Below, one piece after another: positions 52,982-62,040 of a stretch of DNA of 64,000 nucleotides. Origin of the DNA: Goekera deserti (GTDB lineage: Bacteria > Actinomycetota > Actinomycetes > Mycobacteriales > Geodermatophilaceae); the NCBI RefSeq assembly GCF_010685995.1, contig NZ_JAAGWK010000034.1:1-64000 (forward strand). The letters run 5' to 3'. The notes under the pieces are model-generated. The model ran no database searches and was not told the DNA's origin. It worked only from the letters and a program-made list of their open reading frames with translations. Within the stretch, counting starts at the first letter, position 1. Each line of letters opens with the position of its first letter. The position numbers were made by a program, and so were the translations under genes.

Positions 52982-53647
52982 TCAGGACCCGCGGCCCGGG
53001 ACCTTCAGCTCGGTGGCGAGGATGGCCGCCTGGGTGCGCCGCTCCATGCCCAGCTTGGCCAGCAGGTGGGACACGTAGTTCTTCACCGTCTTCTCGGCCA
53101 GGCACATCCGCTCGCCGATCTGCCGGTTCGTCAGGCCCTCGCCGATCAGCTCCAGCACCACCCGCTCCTGGTCGCTGAGCGAGTCCAGCGGCCCCGACGA
53201 CTCGGCCGCTCGGCGCATCCGGGTCATCACCGCCGCGGTCGCGACCGGGTCCAGCAGGGAGCCGCCGGCGGCCACCGTCCGCACCGCGGTGACCAGGTCC
53301 TGACCCAGGATCTGCTTGAGCAGGTAGCCGCTGGCGCCGGCCAGCACCGCCTCGAACAGCGCCTCGTCGTCGCTGTAGCTGGTGAGCATGAGCACCCGCA
53401 GCTCCGGCAGCCGGGCACGCAGCTCGCGGCAGACCGCCACGCCATCGCCGTCAGGGAGCCGCACGTCCAGCACCGCCACGTCCGGGGCGAGCGCGGGCAC
53501 CCGGGCCAGCGCCTCCGCGGCGTTCCTCGCCTCGCCGACGACGGTCACGGCGCCGCTGCTCTCCAGCACCTCGGCCACGCCCCGGCGGACCACCTCGTGG
53601 TCGTCCAGGAGGAAGACGCGGATCGGCGCCGCCCCGTCGCTGCTCAC
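52982..53647 (-). CDS. devR: DevR/DosR-like response regulator
   Basis: A 221-residue NarL/FixJ regulator. The receiver domain has [15 protein letters not shown] with Asp61 as phospho-acceptor, and [24 protein letters not shown]. The C-terminal [40 protein letters not shown], is almost the sequence of mycobacterial DevR, a strong family match. GTG with AGGAG upstream. It is convergent with, rather than co-transcribed with, its likely kinase, so two promoters are needed. Confidence 0.88.
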   Translation of the reverse strand: MSSDGAAPIRVFLLDDHEVVRRGVAEVLESSGAVTVVGEARNAAEALARVPALAPDVAVLDVRLPDGDGVAVCRELRARLPELRVLMLTSYSDDEALFEAVLAGASGYLLKQILGQDLVTAVRTVAAGGSLLDPVATAAVMTRMRRAAESSGPLDSLSDQERVVLELIGEGLTNRQIGERMCLAEKTVKNYVSHLLAKLGMERRTQAAILATELKVPGRGS

Positions 53648-53731
53648 CCGTGCTCCTGTCCCTCGTCGACGCCCGCCCGGTGCAGCGGCAGGCAGCCGCC
53701 CGTCCGGGCAGTGTCGGCGTCGAGAGCCAGG

Positions 53732-55243
53732 TTAGGCGTCCGGCACGCCGTGACCAGGGTCGGAGGTCCCGGGTCGCAGCAGCTGCTCGAGCATCACCCG
53801 GGCCCCCGACGTGTGCAACGCCTGCAGGGCCTCGGTGTAGGGCCCGGTGAACCGCGGGTCGTCGACGAGGTCGCCGAACAGCTCCCGGTCGCGGAGGAAG
53901 GCCAGCGGGTCGGCCCGCTGGCCGGCGGCCCGGACCCGCAGCGCGGCGGCGCGGGAGTCGACCACCTCGATCGGTGTGCCGTCCTCGTCCACGCCCTCGG
54001 CGTAGCGGGCCCAGCCGGCGACGGCGGCGGCGGACAGCCGGACCTCCCCGCCGGCGGCGAGGTTGTCCCGGACGACCGGCAGCAGGAAGGTCGGGATGCG
54101 GTCGGAGCTCTCCGCGCACAGCCGGGCCAGGGTGTCCCGCACGTTGGGGTTGGCGAAGCGGCCGACCAGGTCGGCCTCGTAGCGCGCCAGGTCGATGCCC
54201 GGCACCGGCGGCAGGGTCGGCGCGCCCTCGCGCTCCAGGTAGCCGAGCAGGAAACGGCGGAACAGCGGGTCCTGGCAGGCGTCGTGCACGTAGGTGTACC
54301 CGGCGAGCACCCCGAGGTAGCCCAGCACCTGGTGGCTGGCGTTGAGCAGCCGCAGCTTCATCAGCTCGTACGGCGCGACGTCGTCGACCAGCTGGACGCC
54401 GACGTCCTCCAGCGCCGGGCGGCCGGCCGCGAACCGGTCCTCCAGCACCCACTGGGTGAACGGCTCGCACACCACCGGCCAGCCGTCGGTGACGCCGAAA
54501 CGGTGGCGCAGCGCCGTCCGGTGCACGTCGGTGGTGCCGGGGGTGATCCGGTCGACCATCGAGTTGGGGAACGGCACGTGCTCGCCGACCCAGGCGCCGA
54601 GGTCGGGGTCGCGCAGCGCGGCGAAGGCGGTGAAGCTGGTGCGGGCGACGTCGCCGTTGCCCGGCACGTTGTCGCAGCTCACCACGGTGAACGGGCCGAG
54701 GCCGAGCTCCCGGCGGCGGCGCAGCGCCTCGGTGACCAGCCCGAACGCCGTCCGCGGTGGCACACCGGGTTGCAGGTCGTGCTGCACGCCGGGGTGCGCG
54801 GGGTCGAAGGCGCCGGTGACGGCGGAGACGTTGTAGCCGCCCTCGGTGATGGTGAGCGAGACGATCCGGGTGGTCGCCGCGGCCATCCGCTCGACCACCG
54901 CGTCGGGGTCGTCCGGGGCGAACAGGTACTCCACCAGGGAGCCCACCACGCGGGCGTCCACGAAGCCGTCCGGGTGGGTGACGAGCAGGGTGTAGAGGTT
55001 GTCCTGCTCGGCGAGCACGTCCCGCATCGACGCGTCCCCGGGCAGCAGGCCGACCCCGCACACGCCCCACGCCGGGTCGCCGCCGGCGCCGAGCAGGTCG
55101 TCGTAGTACACGGCCTGGTGGGAGCGGTGGAACCCGCCCACGCCGACGTGCACGATCCCGGGCACGACGGCGGCCCGGTCGTAGCCGGGGCGGGCGACCG
55201 CGGCACTGAGCGAGGGCAGGGCAGCTGCGGTGAGCCGCGGCAT
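53732..55243 (-). CDS. Mannitol dehydrogenase-family oxidoreductase
   Basis: A 503-residue NAD-dependent polyol dehydrogenase of the mannitol 2-dehydrogenase/D-arabinitol/fructuronate reductase family. GIVHVGVGGFHRSHQAVYYDDLL binds the cofactor; HVPFPNSMVDRITPGTT and LMKLRLLNASHQVLGYLG hold the active-site region with Lys. GGAGGA precedes the ATG. It stands alone; it may complement the polyol importer at 1.3-5.6 kb. Mannitol, arabinitol and sorbitol cannot be separated by sequence. Confidence 0.87.
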   Translation of the reverse strand: MPRLTAAALPSLSAAVARPGYDRAAVVPGIVHVGVGGFHRSHQAVYYDDLLGAGGDPAWGVCGVGLLPGDASMRDVLAEQDNLYTLLVTHPDGFVDARVVGSLVEYLFAPDDPDAVVERMAAATTRIVSLTITEGGYNVSAVTGAFDPAHPGVQHDLQPGVPPRTAFGLVTEALRRRRELGLGPFTVVSCDNVPGNGDVARTSFTAFAALRDPDLGAWVGEHVPFPNSMVDRITPGTTDVHRTALRHRFGVTDGWPVVCEPFTQWVLEDRFAAGRPALEDVGVQLVDDVAPYELMKLRLLNASHQVLGYLGVLAGYTYVHDACQDPLFRRFLLGYLEREGAPTLPPVPGIDLARYEADLVGRFANPNVRDTLARLCAESSDRIPTFLLPVVRDNLAAGGEVRLSAAAVAGWARYAEGVDEDGTPIEVVDSRAAALRVRAAGQRADPLAFLRDRELFGDLVDDPRFTGPYTEALQALHTSGARVMLEQLLRPGTSDPGHGVPDA

Positions 55244-55340
55244 GGGTTCCTCCGGGGCGCACGGGAAGGGTTGCCGACACGCTAGTGCCTCCGCCCGCGA
55301 CGCCGCCCTCCGGCGGCCGAGCCGTCAGGCCGCCGGGGGC

Positions 55341-55364
55341 GGTGCGACACCCGGGCGTCGCACC
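55341..55364. repeat. Perfect 8-bp inverted repeat upstream of mannitol-type dehydrogenase
   Basis: GGTGCGAC (55341-55348) and GTCGCACC (55357-55364) around ACCCGGGC. About 100 bases upstream of the dehydrogenase start. An operator, or a second terminator for wrbA. Confidence 0.35.
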
Positions 55365-55377
55365 CGGCGGCCGGAGC

Positions 55378-55408
55378 GGTCCCGGCCGCCGGGTGGGCGG
55401 CCGGGACC
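55378..55408 (-). terminator. wrbA terminator hairpin
   Basis: GGTCCCGGCCGCC (55378-55390) pairs perfectly with GGCGGCCGGGACC (55396-55408), 13 bp with a five-base loop. Starts six bases after the wrbA stop codon (minus strand). Confidence 0.7.
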
Positions 55409-55414
55409 CGGCGC

Positions 55415-56017
55415 TCAGGAGACGAGCTTCGCGGTGATCTCGGCGAGCCGGCGGCCCTGGTAGCGGGCAGCCGCCAGCACCTCGGCGGAGGCGGCGGCGG
55501 AGTCGCCACCGGAGGAGACCGAGGCGCCGTACGGGTTGCCCCCGGCGGCGAAGACGCTGGGGTCGGTGTAGCCGGGCGGCACGATGATCGCGCCGAAGTG
55601 GGTGAAGATGTTGAACAGGGTCAGCAGCGTGGACTCGTTGCCGCCGTGCGTGTTCTGCGCGCTGGTGAAGGCCGTGGCGCCCTTGTCGGCCAGCTTCCCG
55701 GTGAACCAGAGCCCACCCAGGGAGTCGATGAACTGCTTGAGCTGCGCGGCCGGGGTGCCGAAGCGGGTGGGCGTGCCCAGGGCGTAGCCGTCGGCCCACT
55801 CCATGTCGGCGGGCGTGGCGACCTCCACGGTCTCCGCGGTGGCGTCGACGTGGGCGCGCCACAGCGGGTTGGCGTCGATGGCGGCGTCCGGCGCGAGCTC
55901 GGCGACGCGGCGCAGGCGCACCTCGGCACCGGCGTCGGCGGCACCGGCGGCGACGGCCTCGGCGAGCTGGTGGACGTTGCCGGTGGACGAGTAGTAGACG
56001 ACGGCGATCCTGGTCAT
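55415..56017 (-). CDS. wrbA: NAD(P)H:quinone oxidoreductase WrbA
   Basis: A 200-residue flavodoxin-like quinone reductase. RIAVVYYSSTGNVHQLAEAVAAGA binds the FMN phosphate, GYALGTPTRFGTPAAQLKQFIDSLG and AFTSAQNTHGGNESTLLTLFNIFTHFGAIIVPPGY are the WrbA core. It performs two-electron quinone reduction to limit oxidative stress. A GGAGGAG site precedes the ATG. A perfect palindrome lies just upstream, so a MarR-type repressor could control it. Confidence 0.92.
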   Translation of the reverse strand: MTRIAVVYYSSTGNVHQLAEAVAAGAADAGAEVRLRRVAELAPDAAIDANPLWRAHVDATAETVEVATPADMEWADGYALGTPTRFGTPAAQLKQFIDSLGGLWFTGKLADKGATAFTSAQNTHGGNESTLLTLFNIFTHFGAIIVPPGYTDPSVFAAGGNPYGASVSSGGDSAAASAEVLAAARYQGRRLAEITAKLVS

Positions 56018-56049
56018 GCGGGTGCTCCTCCGGGACGACGGACGCGCCT

Positions 56050-56065
56050 TGTTGACGCGTCAACA
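56050..56065. promoter_or_regulatory. Perfect palindrome TGTTGACGCGTCAACA
   Basis: A 16-bp perfect palindrome, 33 bases upstream of the wrbA start and 82 bases before the mycothiol-type gene. Half-sites TTGACG resemble a -35 box and the sequence has the form of a MarR-family operator. AT-rich flanks (CATACTT) support a promoter. No regulator is encoded next to it. Confidence 0.6.
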
Positions 56066-56146
56066 TACTTGACCGAGGGTACCCCCGGGACGGGCCGGCC
56101 GGCACCACGGCGGGTGACCGGCGGGCGGCCGGGTAGGGCCGGGGGC

Positions 56147-57040
56147 ATGACGACCCGGACGCACGGCATGGCCGACGCCGGCCGGGACGAGGTCGGCCGG
56201 CGGGTGCTCGCCGCGTGGGACGCCTTCCTGGCGCAGGCGACCGCCGCCGACCTGTCCCGGCCCACCCGGCTGCCCGGTTGGCGGGTGCACGACGTGTGCG
56301 TGCACCTCGGCGTCTGGCACGACCACGCCGCGCTGGCCGACCTGGTGGCCGGCGCGCACGCCGGCGGCAGCGGTGCGCCCCCCGACGTCGACGCGGTGAA
56401 CGCCCGGGTGGTCGGCGCGCACCGCGACGCCGCCCGCGCGGAGGTGCTCGCCGCCCTGCAGCGCGCCCGGCAGGCCACCGCGGACCTGCTGGCCCGCGAG
56501 CCGGCCTGGCTGGACACCGCCCCGACGATGTCCACGGTGGGCCGGCTGCCGCTGCTCGGCGTGGTCTTCGCCCAGTGCTACGAGCTGGCGGTGCACGGGC
56601 TGGACCTGCAGGCAGCCGGCGCGCCCGCGGTCGCGGCGGAGGTGCTGCACAGCGGGCTCGGTGCGCTGGCCGACGTGACCGGGGCGCTGGCGGCGGCCTG
56701 CTCGATCACCACCCGGACCACCCTGGCCACACCGGACGGCGGTTGGTCGTCCGCCGCCGGGCCCGACGGGTGGACCCTGCGCGCGGTGCCCGCCGGGCCG
56801 GTGACCGGGACCGGGGTCGAAGCCGCGGCGCCGCTGCTGCTGGAGGCGGCCGCGGGGAGGACCAACCCGGTGGCGGCACTGGCCCGGCGCAGGCTGGTGC
56901 TGCACGACCTGCCGGGGCTGCTGGCACTCGCCCCGATCGTGCATGCCGCCCCCGGCATCCCCGGCGGACCTGTGCTGCAGCTCGCCGCCCGCACCCTCGG
57001 CGGGGCCGGCGGCCTGCTCGGCCGGCTACGGGGCCGGTGA
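56147..57040 (+). CDS. Mycothiol-dependent maleylpyruvate isomerase-family protein
   Basis: A 297-residue DinB-fold protein with the maleylpyruvate-isomerase family N-terminus: ADLSRPTRLPGWRVHDVCVHLGVWHDH, holding two His of the metal site. A C-terminal MDMPI_C-like part follows. Members use mycothiol; individual substrates vary and are usually unknown. The ATG has no ribosome site. The gene shares its upstream region with wrbA. Its end overlaps the convergent ABC gene by 15 bases. Confidence 0.72.
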   Translation: MTTRTHGMADAGRDEVGRRVLAAWDAFLAQATAADLSRPTRLPGWRVHDVCVHLGVWHDHAALADLVAGAHAGGSGAPPDVDAVNARVVGAHRDAARAEVLAALQRARQATADLLAREPAWLDTAPTMSTVGRLPLLGVVFAQCYELAVHGLDLQAAGAPAVAAEVLHSGLGALADVTGALAAACSITTRTTLATPDGGWSSAAGPDGWTLRAVPAGPVTGTGVEAAAPLLLEAAAGRTNPVAALARRRLVLHDLPGLLALAPIVHAAPGIPGGPVLQLAARTLGGAGGLLGRLRGR

Positions 57041-58795
57041 CCCGTCCGGCCGGCCGTGCCAGGACGCCCAGAGCGCGGCGTACGCCCCGCCCCGGTCCAC
57101 CAGCTCCTCGTGGGTGCCCACCTCGGTGAGCCGGCCCTGCTGCATCACCGCGACCCGGGTGGCGGCACTGGCGGTGTGCAGCCGGTGCGCGATGGCGATG
57201 ACGGTGCGCCCGGTGAGCACCGCGGCCAGCGCCGCCTCGGTGCGCCGGGCCGACGCCGGGTCCAGCAGCGCCGTCGCCTCGTCCAGCACCACGGTGTGCG
57301 GGTCGGCCAGGACCACCCTGGCCAGCGCCAGCTGCTGCAGGGCCGCGGCGTCGGGCCGGTGCCCGTCCGGGCCGAGCACGGTGTCCAGCCCGCCGGGCAG
57401 GTCCAGCACCCAGCCGGCACCCACGGCGACCAGAGCGGCGGCCAGCTCGTCGTCGGCGGCCCCCGGCCGGGCCAGGTCCAGGTTGTCCCGCACGGTGCCC
57501 AGGAACAGGTGCTGCTCCTGGGTGACCAGCACGACCTGCCGGCGCAGCTGCTCGGGTGCCAGGTCGGCCACCGGCACGCCGCCGACGGTGACGCTGCCGG
57601 TGCGCGGCCGGTGCACGCCGGCCAGCAGCAGCCCGAGCGTCGTCTTGCCCGCCCCGGACGGCCCGACCAGCGCCAGCCGCTCCCCCGGCTGCACCGTCAG
57701 CCGGACGCCGGCCACGGCGTCCCGGTCGCTGCCGCCGTGGGCGAAGTGCACGTCGTGCAGCTCGATCCGGTCCCCGTCCGGGACGGCGGACGGGCGGTGC
57801 GGCGGCGGCCCGGTCAGGGAGGCCACCCCCTCCACCCGGGCGAAGGCGGCGGCGCTGCTCTGCAGCTGGTCCATGGCCTGCAGCACCACGTCCAGCGGCT
57901 GGGCGAGCTGGCGCAGGTACAGCGCGCAGGTGACGACGGCGCCCACCGCCAGCCGGTCGGCGTCGACCAGCGCACCGCCCACCACGAGCACCAGCACCAC
58001 CGGCAGCACGGCGGAGACGTCGACGGCGGGGAACAGCACGCTGCGCAGGTGCAGCGTGTGCAGCTGGGCCCGCCGGTTGGCCGCGACGGCGTCCCCGCAC
58101 GCCTCGGTGCGCCGCTGCTGCAGGCCCAGTGCCTCGATCGTGCGGGCACCGGCGGTGTCGGCGGTGAGCTGCTCGGCGAGCACCGAGGAGGTGGCGCCCT
58201 CGGCCAGGTAGCCGGCCCGGGCCCGCCGCAGGTACCACCGCGCGGCGACCGCGACGCCCAGCAGGCCGACCGTGCCGGTCAGGCCGAGCAGAGGGTCGAC
58301 GACCAGCACCGCGACGACGAGGGCCAGCGCCTGCACCGTGGCCACCGCCACCGCCGGGACGACGTCGCGCAGCGCGCCGCCCACCACCGCGACGTCGCTG
58401 GTGCCGCGGGTGGCCAGGTCCCCGGTGTCGACCCGCTCGACGGCCGCCGCGGGCAGGGCCAGCGACCGGTCGAGGAAGGTCTCCCGGATCCGCGCCTGGA
58501 CGCGCTCGCCGAGGCGCTGCCCGCCCCGGCGGGCGAGCCGGGTGAGCACCAGCTGGGCTGCGGCGGCGGCCAGCACGCCGGCCGCCAGCCGGTCCACCGC
58601 GGCCGTGCCCCCGCCGGCCAGCACCGTGTCCACGATCCGGCCGATCAGCCACGGCCCGGCCAGCCCGGCGACGGCGGCAGCCCCGGTCAGCAGCAGCACG
58701 CCCGCCCCGGCGCGGCGCTCGGGGGCGAGCAGGCCGAGCGCGGCCCGGCGCACGTGCCCGCGCCCGGCCACCGGCAGCCCGGCACCGCTGGTCAC
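57026..58795 (-). CDS. ABC exporter half (Walker A/B intact, signature lost)
   Basis: A 589-residue ABC exporter half with six membrane segments and a C-terminal ATPase. Walker A GPSGAGKTT, Q-loop VTQEQHLF and Walker B VVLDEATALLD are present. In place of LSGGQ it has HRPDAAALQQLALAR, so its ABC signature is degenerate. It starts in the stop of the partner (GTGA). Together they form a heterodimer in which only one nucleotide site can be catalytic. Confidence 0.85.
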   Translation of the reverse strand: MTSGAGLPVAGRGHVRRAALGLLAPERRAGAGVLLLTGAAAVAGLAGPWLIGRIVDTVLAGGGTAAVDRLAAGVLAAAAAQLVLTRLARRGGQRLGERVQARIRETFLDRSLALPAAAVERVDTGDLATRGTSDVAVVGGALRDVVPAVAVATVQALALVVAVLVVDPLLGLTGTVGLLGVAVAARWYLRRARAGYLAEGATSSVLAEQLTADTAGARTIEALGLQQRRTEACGDAVAANRRAQLHTLHLRSVLFPAVDVSAVLPVVLVLVVGGALVDADRLAVGAVVTCALYLRQLAQPLDVVLQAMDQLQSSAAAFARVEGVASLTGPPPHRPSAVPDGDRIELHDVHFAHGGSDRDAVAGVRLTVQPGERLALVGPSGAGKTTLGLLLAGVHRPRTGSVTVGGVPVADLAPEQLRRQVVLVTQEQHLFLGTVRDNLDLARPGAADDELAAALVAVGAGWVLDLPGGLDTVLGPDGHRPDAAALQQLALARVVLADPHTVVLDEATALLDPASARRTEAALAAVLTGRTVIAIAHRLHTASAATRVAVMQQGRLTEVGTHEELVDRGGAYAALWASWHGRPDGSPAP

Positions 58796-60432
58796 GGCGT
58801 GCCCGCCGGGTCGTCCCGGGCCACGATCGAGCGGTACCACCCGTCGGCGGCCAGCAGCTCCCGGTGCGACCCGGTCGCCACCACCCGGCCCTCCCGGAGC
58901 ACGTGCACGGTGTCCACCCGGTCCAGCACCAGCGGTGAGGTGCTGGTGAGCATGGTCGTGCGCCCGGCGCGGGCGGCCCGCAGCCCACCGGCGACCGCGG
59001 CCTCGGTGTGCGCGTCCAGCGCCGAGGTGGGCTCGACGGCGAGCAGCACCGCCGGGTCGGCGACCAGCGCCCGGGCCAGCCGGACCCGCTGCCGCTGCCC
59101 GCCGGACAGGGAGCGGCCGTGCGACTGCACCGGGGCGTCCAGCCCCCCGGGCAGCCCGCGGACGACGTCCTCGGCGGCGGCGGCGTGCAGGGCCCGGGTC
59201 AGCGCGCCGTCGGCTGCGTCGGTGCGGCCGCGGAGCACCTCGCGCAGCGTGCCGGCGAACAGCTCGGCGTCGCCGTCGGCGAGCAGCACCTGCCGGCGCA
59301 GCCCGTCCAGCGGCACGTCGTCCAGGCGGACGTCGCCCCAGCGGGCGTCGGAGTCGACGAACCGGCCCAGCCGCTCCAGCACGGCCGCGGACTCCGCGGG
59401 CACCCGCGCGACCAGCGCGGTGAGCCGGCCCGGCTCCACCCGCACCCCGGACGCCGGGTCGACCAGCGCGGCCGGCGCCGCGGGCACGGCCGCGCCGCCG
59501 CCCGGGGACAGCACCGGCTCCTGGTCCAGGAAGCGGGCGATCCGCCGGCCGGCGACCACCGCCCGGGCCAGCTGTTGGCTGCCCTCCACCAGGAAGTACA
59601 CCGGCACGGACAGCACCGCCGCGTACCCGTAGACGGCGACGAGCTCCCCGGCGCTGATCGTGCCGGCGGCGGCCATCCGGGCGGCCAGCCAGGTCACCGC
59701 ACCCAGGAACACGGCGGGCAGGCCGACCGCCAGGGCGTCGACCCAGCTGGTCACCGCGCCCACCCGGTGGCCCTCCTCGCGCAGCCGGGCCGATGCGGCG
59801 TGGTAGCGGGCGCCGTGGGCCTGCTTGCCGCCGAAGGCGTTGAGCACCCGTAGGCCGTCGACCACGTCGACCAGCCGCGCGGTCAGCTCCGACTGCGCCT
59901 GCCGGTAGCCGGACTGCACGACCTGCAGCCGGCCGAGCAGCGGGCCGAGCAGCACCGCGAGCACCGGGACGCCGACCAGCGACACCACCGCCAGCAGCGG
60001 GGACACCGAGAACAGCAGCACCGCCACCACGGCGTAGCCGGCCACCGAGGCCAGCCCGGGCCCGGTCACGGTCATCGCCAGCGCCACGTCGGCGACGTCG
60101 GCCAGCCCGATGGTGGTGACCTCGCCGGCAGCCACCCGGCGGGAGAGCCCGGAGCCGAGCCGGTGCACCTGCTGCACCACGACCTGGACGACGGCGTACC
60201 GGGTCTCCATCCGCAGCCGGCTGAGGGTGCGGTGCCGGGCGGTGGCGGCTGCGGCGGTGAGCACCCCCACCCCGAGCAGCACGCCGGCCCAGCCCAGCAG
60301 TGCGGCGGTGTCCCGCGGGGCGAGGCCGTCGTCGACGGCCCGGGAGAGCAGCAGGGGCTGCACGGCCAGGCCGGCCATCCAGAGCAGCGAGAGGACGGCA
60401 CCGGTGGCGACCCGCCGACGCTGCCGGCGCAC
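58792..60432 (-). CDS. ABC exporter half (signature intact, Walker A lost)
   Basis: A 546-residue partner. The N-terminal membrane domain begins RRRVATGAVLSLLWMAGLAVQPLLLSRAVDDG. Its ATPase lacks a Walker A (ARVPAESAAVLERL where GxxGxGK is expected) and the Walker B Asp is changed (AVEPTSALD), but SLSGGQRQRVRLARALV is perfect. It therefore supplies the signature for the partner's Walker A site, while its own site should be dead. Substrate unknown. Confidence 0.85.
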   Translation of the reverse strand: MRRQRRRVATGAVLSLLWMAGLAVQPLLLSRAVDDGLAPRDTAALLGWAGVLLGVGVLTAAAATARHRTLSRLRMETRYAVVQVVVQQVHRLGSGLSRRVAAGEVTTIGLADVADVALAMTVTGPGLASVAGYAVVAVLLFSVSPLLAVVSLVGVPVLAVLLGPLLGRLQVVQSGYRQAQSELTARLVDVVDGLRVLNAFGGKQAHGARYHAASARLREEGHRVGAVTSWVDALAVGLPAVFLGAVTWLAARMAAAGTISAGELVAVYGYAAVLSVPVYFLVEGSQQLARAVVAGRRIARFLDQEPVLSPGGGAAVPAAPAALVDPASGVRVEPGRLTALVARVPAESAAVLERLGRFVDSDARWGDVRLDDVPLDGLRRQVLLADGDAELFAGTLREVLRGRTDAADGALTRALHAAAAEDVVRGLPGGLDAPVQSHGRSLSGGQRQRVRLARALVADPAVLLAVEPTSALDAHTEAAVAGGLRAARAGRTTMLTSTSPLVLDRVDTVHVLREGRVVATGSHRELLAADGWYRSIVARDDPAGTP

Positions 60433-60508
60433 CGCCCAGCCGAGGAACCGGATCGGTCCGGACCGGTCGGCCGGCCCCGGGCGCGGGGGCGGCCCAGGGC
60501 TGGTCAGG

Positions 60509-61108
60509 TCAGCCGTTCTTGATCGCCGAGACGTCGAACTCGATCTGGATCTTGTCGCTCACCAGGACCCCGCCGGTCTCCAGCGCCGCGTTCCAGGTCA
60601 CGCCCCACTCGCTGCGCCGGATGACCAGGGCGCCCTCGAAACCGACCCGGAGGTTGCCGAACGGGTCCTGCGCGGAGCCGGTGAGGGTGAAGTCGACGGC
60701 CACGGACCGGGTGACGCCCTTGATCGTCAGGTCGCCGGTGACCCGGTAGACGTCCTCGTCGACCTGCTCCACGCCGGTGGAGGCGAAGGTGATCCGCGGG
60801 TGGCCGGCGACGTCCAGGAAGTCGGCGGAGACCAGGTGCGCGTCCCGGTCGGGCTGGCCGGTGTCCACGCTGGCGGCGTCGATGCTCAGTGACACCGTGC
60901 TGGCCTGCGGCTCGGCCGTGTCCAGGTGCGCCGCGCCCTCGAACCGGGTGAAGGCGCCGCGGACCGTGGTGACCATCGCGTGCCGCGCGCGGACCCCGAT
61001 CCGGGAGTGCGCGGCGTCGACGGTGTAGTCCCCGGTGACGTCGGCCAGGGCGCTCGTGGCGACGTCGAAGTCGGTGGCGCCCGCCTCGGTCGCTCGGTGC
61101 TTGGCCAC
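60509..61108 (-). CDS. YceI-family protein
   Basis: About 199 residues. GDYTVDAAHSRIGVRARHAMVTTVRGAFTRFEG and the VSADFLDVAGHPRITFAS region are the YceI lipocalin-like core, which binds isoprenoid or lipid chains. GTG 61108 has GGAGGAGG upstream; the ATG at 61144 adds a tail. No signal peptide, so cytoplasmic. Same strand as the ABC exporter upstream/downstream but separated by gaps. Confidence 0.83.
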   Translation of the reverse strand: MAKHRATEAGATDFDVATSALADVTGDYTVDAAHSRIGVRARHAMVTTVRGAFTRFEGAAHLDTAEPQASTVSLSIDAASVDTGQPDRDAHLVSADFLDVAGHPRITFASTGVEQVDEDVYRVTGDLTIKGVTRSVAVDFTLTGSAQDPFGNLRVGFEGALVIRRSEWGVTWNAALETGGVLVSDKIQIEFDVSAIKNG

Positions 61109-61188
61109 GTCAGCCGTCCTCCTCCAGGTGGTGTACGCCACCATCCTGCCGGACGACGGGCCACCGGGACGCGCCCGGGGGCGACCGA

Positions 61189-62040
61189 TCAGCCCGGGTG
61201 CTCGTCCCAGAACGCCTGCACCAGCTCGGCGAACTCGTCGGCGCGCTCGATCTGCGGCATGTGCCCGGTGCCCGGGAACAGGTGGGTGCGGGCGTGGGCG
61301 AGGTCGCGGCGGGCGCCGTCCAGGTGCGTGGCCGGCAGGACCCGGTCGGCGTCGCCCCAGGTGACCAGGGTCGGGATGCCGTGTGCCCGGACCTGGTCCA
61401 GCAGCTCGCGGCGCCAGTGCGGGTGCACCCCGCGCAGGCCACCCAGGCTGCTGGCGGTCTCCAGCAGCACCCGGGTGCCGTGCGGTCGCCCGGCGAACCG
61501 GTACCCGCGCCGCACCCGCTCGTCGGTGGCCAGCGCCGGGTCGGCGAACAGCGACTGCTCGGTGTGCCGGGCCGCGGCCAGCGTGGGCCGGCGCAGCAGC
61601 AGCCGGGCCAGCGGCCGGATGGCCAGCAGCCGCAGCGTCGCCGTCACCTCGCGGCCGAAACCGGCGCTGTTGACCAGGGTGAGGGTGCGCACCCGCGGCG
61701 GGGCCTGCACCGACAGCTGCATGGCCACCGCGCCACCCAGCGAGTTGCCGGCCACGTGCACCGGCCCGTCGATGCCGAGGGCGTCCAGCAGGTCCTCGAC
61801 CGACCGGGCCAGCGTGGGCAGCGAGTACGGCTCGCGCAGCGGCTCGGACTCGCCGTAGCCGGCCAGGTCGGGGGCGAGCACCCGGTACCGGCCGGCCAGC
61901 AGCGGCACCTGCGGGTCCCAGTCCTCCAGGCTGCGGGCGATGCCGTGCAGCAGCAGGACGACCGGGCCGCTGCCCTCGTCCCGGTACCGCACCCGACGCC
62001 CGCGGACGTCGACCAGGCGGATGCCCGTGGTGGCGGTCAC
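61189..62040 (-). CDS. Alpha/beta hydrolase
   Basis: A 283-residue serine hydrolase. VVLLLHGIARSLEDWDPQVPLLAGRYRVLAPDLAGYG is the oxyanion and first-lobe region; VAGNSLGGAVAMQLS has the nucleophilic Ser; TWGDADRVLP supplies Asp and GTGHMPQIE the His. Overlaps the SDR gene (GTGA), so it is the last gene of the monooxygenase operon. It likely cleaves the ester made by the Baeyer-Villiger enzyme. Confidence 0.86.
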   Translation of the reverse strand: MTATTGIRLVDVRGRRVRYRDEGSGPVVLLLHGIARSLEDWDPQVPLLAGRYRVLAPDLAGYGESEPLREPYSLPTLARSVEDLLDALGIDGPVHVAGNSLGGAVAMQLSVQAPPRVRTLTLVNSAGFGREVTATLRLLAIRPLARLLLRRPTLAAARHTEQSLFADPALATDERVRRGYRFAGRPHGTRVLLETASSLGGLRGVHPHWRRELLDQVRAHGIPTLVTWGDADRVLPATHLDGARRDLAHARTHLFPGTGHMPQIERADEFAELVQAFWDEHPG

